Source: Campylobacterales bacterium
GTDB lineage: Bacteria > Campylobacterota > Campylobacteria > Campylobacterales > QNZT01
Length of the DNA: 6,358 nucleotides
Direction: 5' to 3'
NCBI GenBank assembly: GCA_015662615.1
Contig: DQTU01000310.1
Coordinates: 1 to 6,358, forward strand
Each line of letters opens with the position of its first letter. Positions within the stretch are counted from its first letter, which is position 1. A model generated the notes under the pieces. The model was given only the letters and a program-made list of their open reading frames with translations. It was not told the DNA's origin and ran no database searches. This document shows positions 1-5,750 of this stretch, in pieces. A program made the position numbers and the translations under genes.

Positions 1-34
1 TAAAAAGTTGTTGTCTGTACATGCATGACCTTTC

Positions 35-62
35 TTTACATCAAGTGTTCTATTATTACATA
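35..62 (+). promoter_or_regulatory. Weak candidate promoter for the phosphorylase-kinase-like gene
   Basis: TTTACA at 35-40 and TACATA at 57-62 are separated by 16 bp and resemble a housekeeping -35/-10 pair. They lie about 90 bp before the start codon of the long gene. The rest of the 1-149 leader is AT-rich, and other hexamers (for example TATTAT at 117-122) could serve equally well, so the exact promoter is uncertain. No other feature is visible in this leader. Confidence 0.25.
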
Positions 63-149
63 AAATTATGAACATTTGATGAACAGAATTTAACATCTTT
101 AAAAGAGCTTTTTAGATATTATTATTTTCTAAAAATAAGGTGCATATAA

Positions 150-3100
150 ATGATTTCAGACAAACTAAGTGCTTCTCTAGAACGACATTTTCAAGTGATC
201 GATAAGATTATTCTCTCACGGCAAGATCCTATAACGGGATTGCTTCCTGCTAGTACAGCTGTAAATGCACATGGGGATTATACTGATGCATGGGTTCGTG
301 ATAATGTTTACAGTATCTTTGGTGTTTGGGGACTCTCCCTTTCGTATCAAAAATATGACCGAAATCATCATAGAAGTTTTCTTTTGAGCCAAAGTGTTGT
401 GAAGTTGATGCGTGGAATTTTATTGGCGATGATGCGTCAATCAGACCGTGTTGAAGCTTTTAAATATACACTAAACCCTACCAATGCACTTCATGCAAAG
501 TACGGTACAAAAACTGGTTTGGCGGTGGTTGGTGATGATGAGTGGGGGCATTTACAACTTGATGCAACCTCTCTGTTTTTGTTGATGATCACTCAGATGA
601 CTGCTTCTGGTCTACGCTTGATCTACACCATGGATGAGGTCAATTTTATTCAAAACTTAGTGCATTATATCAGCCGTGCTTACTGTGTTCCTGATTATGG
701 AATTTGGGAGCGTGGAAATAAGATAAACCATGGGACTACGGAGATAAATGGAAGTTCAGTTGGTATGGCAAAAGCCGCACTTGAAGCGATGAATGGTTTT
801 AATCTTTTTGGAAATGTTTCAAGTCAAGAAGCGGTAATTCATGTTTTTCTTAGTGATGTTGCGCGTTCTCGTTTTACACTTGAGAGTCTTTTGCCAAGGG
901 AGTCTATCTCTAAAGAGACCGACGCTGCACTGCTTAGTATCATTGGATATCCAGCATATGCGGTAGAAGATGAAAAACTTGTGAAGCGTACACGGGATAA
1001 GATCATCAAAAAACTTGCTGGAAATTATGGCTGTAAACGGTTTTTACTTGACGGTCACCAAAGCAGTATTGAAGATGAGAGCCGACTGCATTATGAGCCT
1101 TCAGAGCTTCGTGCATTTGAAGATATAGAGTCTGAATGGCCTCTGTTTTTTACTTATCTTTTACTTGATGCACTCATGAGAGAAGATAGCGAAGCGGTAG
1201 AGCATTGGCGAGAAAAACTGAAACCGCTTTTTGTTGACCTTGATGGACAACAGCTTTTACCTGAACTCTATATCGTTCCAGAAGAATTGATCGATGCGGA
1301 AAAAGAGAATCCTGGAAGTCAAAAAAGAGTCCCAAATGAAAATGTTCCATTAGTCTGGGCACAAAGTCTCTATATGCTCTCTGATATGATTCTTGATGGA
1401 CTACTTCGTCCAAGTGATATCGACCCACTTCGACGGCGTGAGCGTATCGGTCACCAGAGAAGTACGCATCCTTTGGTTGCGGTGTTGGCTGAAAATGATT
1501 CGGTTAAACAGCGATTGCTTGATCTAGGATTTGAGAGTGAAACAATTTCAGAAGTGAAACCTTTAAAGATTATGCATGCTTCTACACTTTCTGAAGTTCA
1601 TACACTATTGGGGAAAAATGAAAAACTCTCTTTGACTGGTGCACCGCTTCTTGTGGCTCGCACTATGACCACAGCGCGTTTGCATCTTCTTTCAGGAGAA
1701 GAGATAATTTTTCTTCCTTATTACTTTAATCCACAGGGATTTTATTTTAGTTATGACAATACCCTGCTTGTATCACAGTTTCGTGGTTCTTTGAAATTTT
1801 TAGCGCAAAATTGGGATCAAGTTGGTCAGCCATTGGTAACTTTTTTAGTGCGTGAAGCTATGCTTTTAGAGAGTGACAATAGTGCCATGCTTTCACTACT
1901 TCATGACTTTCAGATAAAGATGTGTAACTCAGTTGAAATTACAACAGGACGATTGAGCCAACTTCTTACTACTGCATCGGTTGAGCGAATCAATAATCTC
2001 CATGGATTTACCTTTAAAGATATGGAATTGCACTCAGAAAGTGATGGGTTTTGTACCTCTGAAAAAGAGCGTGAGATCATGCCTCCTTTGAGTGAGAATG
2101 CATTGCAAGAGCTTGAAGATCAAGATGATGGTACTTTGGCGTATACACTCCAAGAGAGCTCAAATCGCCGTGTACAAGCCTATGCTTTAGGTTTGTTATG
2201 GAAACGGCATGGAGCAGAGTTTGAGATCTTTGTACATGATGAAAAGTTCCCACTTTACATGTTGACCCGTAGGCTTTATGAAGTTGCAACGGCGTGTCAT
2301 GACTGGGCTGTAATCCGCCGCATTGCAGATATCACAGGAAGATATGATGATAGATTGGAAGATGTTCTACTTGATATCGTTATCGGACAAAATCGTCTGG
2401 TAGTAGGTCAAGTCTATAATGTAAATGCGACTATCTCTAAACCTATGGAGACTATCGCTCTCGTAAAAATCATAGCAGAGTTTTGTAGTGACAATACAGC
2501 AGAGAAGGCGTTAACACAAGAGATCATACTTCATCTTGGAAGTTTGATCCGAACTAATCCTGAGTTTTTTGAAAACACACTAACCCTCCGTACTTGGTAC
2601 TTTGTACAACTTTTAGTAGGGCAGATAAGCCGTCAAACTGGGATGTCTGTGGATGACTCTTATGAGTTCTTGTTAGGATTGGCACCTCATGAGATATACA
2701 ATCGTCTACACACAGTTCTCAAGTCATTGACAGATACAGTAACCGATAAAAAAATAGATACAATCCAAATAGATGATTGGGCTTTTTGGCGTAAAGAGTC
2801 AGGGATGTTTAGCCGTTTTTCATCAAAGTTTTATAAAGCTATTTGGTATATGTTGCAACAGTGTGAGGGTATCGTCATCGGAGATAAACACAATGTTAAA
2901 AACCGAATGAACTCAGAATTGACTTTGGATGTTACAGCAGGAGAGCGAAGTTTTGAACTGCGTATCGATGATCTTTTGCAAAGCATTTCTGAGAGTGATT
3001 ATCGTCATTTAAATATTGAATTGATTGAAAGTTTAGCAAGAGTTTTTAGAGAAAATCCGAAGATGCATGTGGATAGTGATTTAATCCTTGATGATCTGAT

Positions 3101-3242
3101 GGTGCAAGCGGTAAGAGTCTCTTGGAAAAATGGAAATTATGAGGAACAAAGTAAAGAAGCATGGGATTCGTTTTATACACTATCTCCAAAAGAGACGGAT
3201 AAGGCATTTGTAGAAGCGTTTCATTCTATCCTTGCGATATAA
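150..3242 (+). CDS. Phosphorylase kinase alpha/beta-subunit-like protein with N-terminal GH15 (glucoamylase-like) domain
   Basis: Seen: a 1030-residue protein starting at ATG 150, with TAAGG at 136-140 as ribosome binding site. No signal peptide or membrane segment is visible, so it is probably cytoplasmic. Family match: residues ~10-425 follow the N-terminal half of eukaryotic phosphorylase kinase alpha/beta subunits, with TGLLPAS (29-35), DAWVRDNVYSI (46-56), SVVKLMRG (82-89), HAKYGTKT (115-122), VVGDDEWGHLQLDATS (126-141), QMTASGL (149-155), GIWERG (184-189), SSVGMAKAALEA (202-213) and LPELY (370-374). This region has the GH15 (alpha/alpha)6 fold. E187 and E372 sit where GH15 enzymes carry their catalytic acid and base. 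Residues ~480-625 and ~655-1030 match the later alpha/beta regions, including LTQEI (788-792) and FYKAIWYMLQQCEG (894-907). It lacks the Ser-rich phosphorylated insert and prenylation tail of the animal alpha subunit (about 1,240 residues). Inferred role: binding, hydrolysis or sensing of alpha-glucan/glycogen; the true activity is unknown. Databases would probably call it a glycoside hydrolase family 15 protein. It ends 11 bp from the convergent acyl-CoA synthetase remnant. Confidence 0.9.
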   Translation: MISDKLSASLERHFQVIDKIILSRQDPITGLLPASTAVNAHGDYTDAWVRDNVYSIFGVWGLSLSYQKYDRNHHRSFLLSQSVVKLMRGILLAMMRQSDRVEAFKYTLNPTNALHAKYGTKTGLAVVGDDEWGHLQLDATSLFLLMITQMTASGLRLIYTMDEVNFIQNLVHYISRAYCVPDYGIWERGNKINHGTTEINGSSVGMAKAALEAMNGFNLFGNVSSQEAVIHVFLSDVARSRFTLESLLPRESISKETDAALLSIIGYPAYAVEDEKLVKRTRDKIIKKLAGNYGCKRFLLDGHQSSIEDESRLHYEPSELRAFEDIESEWPLFFTYLLLDALMREDSEAVEHWREKLKPLFVDLDGQQLLPELYIVPEELIDAEKENPGSQKRVPNENVPLVWAQSLYMLSDMILDGLLRPSDIDPLRRRERIGHQRSTHPLVAVLAENDSVKQRLLDLGFESETISEVKPLKIMHASTLSEVHTLLGKNEKLSLTGAPLLVARTMTTARLHLLSGEEIIFLPYYFNPQGFYFSYDNTLLVSQFRGSLKFLAQNWDQVGQPLVTFLVREAMLLESDNSAMLSLLHDFQIKMCNSVEITTGRLSQLLTTASVERINNLHGFTFKDMELHSESDGFCTSEKEREIMPPLSENALQELEDQDDGTLAYTLQESSNRRVQAYALGLLWKRHGAEFEIFVHDEKFPLYMLTRRLYEVATACHDWAVIRRIADITGRYDDRLEDVLLDIVIGQNRLVVGQVYNVNATISKPMETIALVKIIAEFCSDNTAEKALTQEIILHLGSLIRTNPEFFENTLTLRTWYFVQLLVGQISRQTGMSVDDSYEFLLGLAPHEIYNRLHTVLKSLTDTVTDKKIDTIQIDDWAFWRKESGMFSRFSSKFYKAIWYMLQQCEGIVIGDKHNVKNRMNSELTLDVTAGERSFELRIDDLLQSISESDYRHLNIELIESLARVFRENPKMHVDSDLILDDLMVQAVRVSWKNGNYEEQSKEAWDSFYTLSPKETDKAFVEAFHSILAI

Positions 3243-3253
3243 ATAAGGGCACA

Positions 3254-3954
3254 TTACACATACCCTTTATACATATGCTCAATTTCCTCTTCAAAACGCT
3301 TTTGAACACGCTTTCGTGCTAGTTTCATCGAGGGTGTTAACTCTCCAGCTTCTATGGTAAGTGTTTCCGTCACAAGATGAAAACCTCTTATCCGTTCCCA
3401 ATGGTTTAGCTTTTTATTTATTCTTGAGATAAGTCCATTTATCTCTTTGTTAAATTTTTCAGAATCTACAGCTTCTTCGCCGTTTATAAAACCATTATTG
3501 CTAGCATATTCACTTATCGCCACTTCATCTACCATCAAAAGTGCCACAACAAACGGTCTATTGTTTCCCACGATAAGCACATGGTCAAACATCCGGAAGC
3601 CGCTAAAAGTTGTTCGATGTAGTTTACCGAGATATACTCTCCCGTAGAGGTTTTAGAAAGCTCTTTTTTTCTGCCTGTGATAGTAATGTACCCTTCCTCA
3701 TCAATTGTCGCTAAATCCCCAGTATGGAGAATCATCAACCAATAAACTGACGGAGAAATTACCAAAGCTATCTGCTTACCACGCCAACCCTTTGCCTCAA
3801 AAGCTAAAGTGAGATAACGAACCGTTTCTAAAAACTCTGATTTTGAGCAGTTTTTCCATTTTTCTGATTCTAGGTGGTTTAGGAAGGTTTTGTTTTCAGG
3901 TTGTGCTTCTAAGTAGTTATAGAGAGAGGCGAAAGTTTTAATGTTATCTTTCAT
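3254..3954 (-). pseudogene. Broken long-chain acyl-CoA synthetase (AMP-forming; FadD/ACSL-type) remnant
   Basis: An intact enzyme would activate fatty acids to acyl-CoA through an acyl-AMP intermediate. The gene starts at ATG 3952-3954 with AAGGA at 3962-3966 ahead of it. Residues 1-75 are a normal N-terminus ending in SPSVYWLMI. The frame then jumps directly to the late A8-type motif LHTGDLATIDEEGY (76-89) followed by GRKKEL (94-99) and TSTGEYIS. About 300 or more residues between these points are missing, including the Thr/Ser/Gly-rich ATP-binding loop and the fatty-acid site. The junction lies near 3727-3735. A second lesion near 3590-3597 shifts the frame: the first frame runs into unrelated sequence after AAS, and the true continuation MFDHVLIVGNNRPFVVALL resumes in another frame from 3592. 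That part ends normally through ELTPSMKLARKRV, which carries the C-terminal catalytic Lys region, to a stop at 3254. Frame-corrected length is about 230 residues against roughly 550-600 for the family. It is almost certainly non-functional. A sequencing error could explain the frameshift but not the deletion. Confidence 0.88.
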
Positions 3955-3974
3955 AATTGAATCCTTTTTTCAAG

Positions 3975-4014
3975 AGGATAACTATGTGGATAATTTGCTT
4001 AGAGTTGTTATCCT
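3975..4014. repeat. Inverted repeat with three GGATAA copies, possible operator upstream of the acyl-CoA synthetase remnant
   Basis: AGGATAAC at 3975-3982 is repeated in inverted form as GTTATCCT at 4007-4014, a perfect 8-bp match with a 24-bp spacer. The spacer holds a third GGATAA (3988-3993) in direct orientation, 12 bp from the first. That third copy is part of TGTGGATAA (3985-3993), the reverse complement of TTATCCACA, a 9-mer equal to the classical DnaA box. The block lies just upstream of the minus-strand acyl-CoA synthetase start, where an operator would be expected. A regulator binding site is inferred, not shown. Confidence 0.35.
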
Positions 4015-4154
4015 ATTGTGTTTTTATATAGGTTAGTATAGGGGGAGTTTGTGTGGTGGGTGTTTAGAAATGGTTTTATTAAAATAAAATTATCTACACA
4101 AAGAGTAAAAAAGTATAAAATTCTTCTTAAGTCATAAATATCATTGACTATTAT

Positions 4155-4183
4155 TTGACAAACTGAATAAAATTGAATACAAT
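4155..4183 (+). promoter_or_regulatory. Strong sigma-70-type promoter of the toxin-antitoxin operon
   Basis: A consensus -35 element TTGACA (4155-4160) is followed after exactly 17 bp by TACAAT (4178-4183), one mismatch from the consensus -10. Transcription should start near 4190, giving a short leader before the antitoxin ATG at 4213, which has AAGGA at 4202-4206. Between and around the boxes TGAATA occurs twice in the same orientation, at 4164-4169 and 4174-4179, 10 bp apart (one helical turn). That spacing suits autoregulation by the ribbon-helix-helix antitoxin, but this is inference. Confidence 0.7.
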
Positions 4184-4212
4184 ACACATAAAATATATTC
4201 TAAGGATAATTC

Positions 4213-4452
4213 ATGTCAAAAACAGTAACTTTAAGAGTAGACGACTCTGTATATGAGATGATAAAGTTGGCAGCTGAGGGCGAGAGAAGAAATTTATCAA
4301 ATTTCATTGAAAATGCAACTTTACAATACTTAACATCTTCACAATATATCAATGATAGCGAGATGCAAGATATACTGCAAGATAAAGAGTTAGTCAAAAA
4401 CCTAGAAGATGGTTTTCGGGATTTGAAAAACAAAGACTATACTATTGTCTGA
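4213..4452 (+). CDS. Ribbon-helix-helix (CopG/RelB-like) antitoxin of a type II toxin-antitoxin pair
   Basis: This is a 79-residue protein with ATG 4213 and a good ribosome binding site (AAGGA at 4202-4206). Residues 3-9 (KTVTLRV) form the expected DNA-contacting beta strand. DDSVYEMIKLAAE (10-22) and LSNFIENATLQYL (28-40) fit the two helices of the MetJ/Arc/CopG fold, with the N-cap pattern RRNLSNFI typical of such antitoxins. The acidic C-terminal half (residues 45-79, EMQDILQDKELVKNLEDG and beyond) should wrap and neutralise the toxin encoded directly downstream. As in related modules it probably dimerises, binds its own promoter and represses the operon with toxin as co-repressor. It overlaps the toxin gene by 8 bp. 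The family call is firm; the exact subfamily is not. Confidence 0.85.
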   Translation: MSKTVTLRVDDSVYEMIKLAAEGERRNLSNFIENATLQYLTSSQYINDSEMQDILQDKELVKNLEDGFRDLKNKDYTIV

Positions 4453-4714
4453 TTTTAGAATCGCCGAGGCAAAAACTTTTGTAAAAATCAAACCCAAAAT
4501 CAATAGTAAAATCTACCAAAAAATAAAAGACTTTGTATATCCACAACTAAGAACAAATCCTTTTTTTGGTGCAAACATCAAAAAACTCAAGGGAAATTTT
4601 GAGGGATATTATAGATATAGGATTGGAAACTATAGGCTTTTTTATCTGGTTGATAATGATGAAATCATCGTTGTGATTGTTGATTTAAAATTACGAAAAG
4701 ATGCCTATGAGTAA
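4445..4714 (+). CDS. RelE/ParE-superfamily toxin
   Basis: This is an 89-residue basic protein. The only plausible start is TTG at 4445-4447: the in-frame stop upstream is TGA at 4424-4426, there is no ATG between, and no internal Met codon follows. The start lies inside the last codons of the antitoxin, with no clear Shine-Dalgarno sequence, so translation is probably coupled to the antitoxin and kept low. Fold signatures are LKGNFEGYYRYRIGNYRLFY (48-67), the central beta strands of RelE/ParE toxins, with R57, R59, R64 and Y67, then VDLKLRKDAY (79-88) as the C-terminal strand with R84 and Y88. Members either cleave mRNA on the ribosome (RelE-like) or poison gyrase (ParE-like). Sequence alone does not settle which. 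The antitoxin partner is directly upstream. Confidence 0.85.
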   Translation: MSDFRIAEAKTFVKIKPKINSKIYQKIKDFVYPQLRTNPFFGANIKKLKGNFEGYYRYRIGNYRLFYLVDNDEIIVVIVDLKLRKDAYE

Positions 4715-4961
4715 ACAGTACATTGTCTACATCGTCCAATGTTCCGACAAAACCCTCTACACTGGCATCGCAAAAGAGCTAAATCGACGCATCGAAGAAC
4801 ACAACTCCTCGAACAAAGGAGCCAAATACACAAAAGCCAGACGACCTGTAACTCTAGTCTATCATGAAGAACACACCGACAGAAGTTCCGCTTCAAAAAG
4901 AGAGTATGCGATTAAAAAGATGAGTCGTCAAAAGAAGTTAGATTTAGTGGGTATTTCATGA
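4701..4961 (+). CDS. Small GIY-YIG nuclease-fold protein (UPF0213/YhbQ-like)
   Basis: This protein of up to 86 residues belongs to the stand-alone GIY-YIG group. The degenerate GIY motif is VYI (9-11) and the YIG motif is YTG (20-22). Arg29/Arg30 in LNRRIEEHN supply the conserved catalytic Arg. KGAKYTKARRPVTLVY (39-54) is characteristic of UPF0213, and KREYAIKKMSR (66-76) contains the metal-binding Glu68 position. All expected active-site residues appear present, so a metal-dependent nuclease acting on DNA is plausible, although the cellular role of this family is poorly defined. The start could be ATG 4701 or ATG 4707; GAAAAG at 4695-4700 is better spaced for 4707. Either start overlaps the toxin end (14 or 8 bp), so the gene is probably co-transcribed and translationally coupled with the toxin-antitoxin pair. 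It is followed by a terminator hairpin. Confidence 0.85.
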   Translation: MPMSKQYIVYIVQCSDKTLYTGIAKELNRRIEEHNSSNKGAKYTKARRPVTLVYHEEHTDRSSASKREYAIKKMSRQKKLDLVGIS

Positions 4962-4965
4962 TGAA

Positions 4966-5001
4966 GGTTGATTACTAACAAGGAAGTAATCAACCAATTT
5001 T
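4966..5001 (+). terminator. Intrinsic terminator of the toxin-antitoxin/GIY-YIG operon, possibly shared with sodB
   Basis: GGTTGATTACT (4966-4976) and AGTAATCAACC (4985-4995) form a perfect 11-bp stem with an 8-nt loop. On the plus strand a short TTTT (4998-5001) follows. It starts 5 bp after the GIY-YIG stop codon and ends 7 bp before the convergent sodB stop, so it may also end the minus-strand transcript, though no long T tract follows it on that strand. Confidence 0.75.
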
Positions 5002-5007
5002 AAAGAG

Positions 5008-5652
5008 TTATTCTGCATAGCCACAAGCGTTACTTCGCTCATCACATTGAAACTTAAGTGCATGACATTCTACATAAGTAGCTAAGTTTTGAGAAGCAAA
5101 ATCCCAATTGACAAGATACCACCACTTATCAAGATATTCTGCTCTTGCATTTCTATAGTCGATATAGTATGCATGTTCCCAAACATCACAGGTCATCAGT
5201 GGTGTGTGCTCATCAAGGAGTGGATTATCGGCATTTGACTTCGCTTCGATGACTAGACGCATATTTTTGTCAACGCTCAGCCATACCCAACCTGCACCAA
5301 AAAGGTTTGCCGCAGTCTGCAAGAAAGCCTCTTTAAACTTATCTATAGAACCAAAGTCACGATCTATCCACTCCGCTAAGAGTTCTGATTGTCTGCTTTG
5401 TTTACTACTCAATCCGTTAAAGTAAAAGTCATGGTTATAGACTTGTGAAGCATTGTTAAAAACGCCTCCATCAGCTGTCTTTATAATCTCTTCAAGGCTC
5501 ATATCTTCATAGATCGTATCTTTTATCAAGCCGTTGAGTTTGTTGACATATCCTGCATGGTGTTTCCCAAAGTGGAACTGTACCGTCTCTCTTGAGATAT
5601 GTGGCTCTAATGCACCTTCATCAAAAGGCAATTTCATTAATGTATGTGTCAT
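5008..5652 (-). CDS. sodB: Superoxide dismutase, Fe type
   Basis: It converts superoxide to oxygen and hydrogen peroxide in the cytoplasm. The 214-residue protein starts at ATG 5650-5652 with AAAGGA at 5659-5664 at ideal spacing. Metal ligands are H27 (in FHFGKHH), H74 (in VYNHDFY), and D156 and H160 (in DVWEHAYYIDYRNAR). Second-shell residues Y35, H31 and W122 are also in place. Gln70 in NNASQVYNH together with Ala141 in SNADNPL is the pattern of iron rather than manganese enzymes. The core ends near residue 192. A further ~22 residues carry Cys196, Cys203 and Cys210 with seven-residue spacing plus His197, which is not part of the usual E. coli SodB. No signal peptide is seen. It appears monocistronic, with a candidate -10 (TAAAAT) just upstream on the same strand. 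Stress- or iron-dependent regulation is common for sodB but no clear Fur box was identified. Confidence 0.95.
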   Translation of the reverse strand: MTHTLMKLPFDEGALEPHISRETVQFHFGKHHAGYVNKLNGLIKDTIYEDMSLEEIIKTADGGVFNNASQVYNHDFYFNGLSSKQSRQSELLAEWIDRDFGSIDKFKEAFLQTAANLFGAGWVWLSVDKNMRLVIEAKSNADNPLLDEHTPLMTCDVWEHAYYIDYRNARAEYLDKWWYLVNWDFASQNLATYVECHALKFQCDERSNACGYAE

Positions 5653-5684
5653 AATAAATCCTTTAAAAGTATTTTGTTACTGAA

Positions 5685-5690
5685 ATTTTA
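5685..5690 (-). promoter_or_regulatory. Candidate -10 element of sodB
   Basis: Reading leftward, TAAAAT (complement of 5685-5690) is preceded by a T-rich tract (TTTTTGCC). It lies about 32 bp ahead of the sodB start codon, leaving a short leader that holds the ribosome binding site. No good -35 hexamer is present, and a T-rich upstream tract with a -10 box is typical of campylobacterial promoters. This is a tentative call. Confidence 0.4.
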
Positions 5691-5699
5691 GGCAAAAAG

Positions 5700-5749
5700 T
5701 ATGTAATGAATGTGTAGTCATCAGCCTATCGCTACACATTCATTACATA
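5700..5749 (-). repeat. 18-bp perfect inverted repeat (hairpin), possible leftward terminator
   Basis: The arms 5700-5717 and 5732-5749 are perfectly complementary over 18 bp (core ATGTAATGAATGTGTAG) around a 14-nt loop. Read on the minus strand the hairpin is followed by ACTTTTTGCC, as in an intrinsic terminator. Read on the plus strand it is followed by A residues instead. It therefore looks like the terminator of a leftward transcript coming from the right, yet the only thing to the right is a plus-strand aconitase fragment. It also sits immediately upstream of the proposed sodB promoter. It may be a relic of a lost gene, an operator or a cruciform-forming repeat. Confidence 0.7.
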
Positions 5750-5750
5750 A

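Noticed and set aside
1174..1428. Open frame on the minus strand inside the long GH15-like gene (and a similar one at 2077-2289)
   Set aside because: They lie antisense to a gene with strong family conservation, show no recognisable domain and have no convincing ribosome binding site.
3245..3267. AAGGG/CCCTT hairpin between the converging long gene and the acyl-CoA synthetase remnant
   Set aside because: The stem is only 5 bp with a 13-nt loop, and no T tract follows on either strand, so it is too weak to call a terminator.
3447..3647. Plus-strand open frame opposite the acyl-CoA synthetase remnant
   Set aside because: It is antisense to a conserved C-terminal acyl-CoA synthetase sequence and has no domain of its own.
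4074..4089. TTTTATT-AA-AATAAAA palindrome
   Set aside because: It is composed only of A and T in an AT-rich spacer and is likely to occur by chance.
3985..4098. Chromosomal replication origin suggested by DnaA-box-like 9-mers
   Set aside because: Only one perfect and one near match exist, with no dnaA/dnaN neighbours or AT-rich unwinding repeats, so it is kept only as a regulatory curiosity.
4200..4433. Minus-strand open frame opposite the antitoxin
   Set aside because: It is a shadow of the antitoxin gene, which has its own promoter, ribosome binding site and recognisable fold.
5204..5425. Plus-strand open frame inside sodB
   Set aside because: It is antisense to an unambiguous superoxide dismutase and has no family signature.
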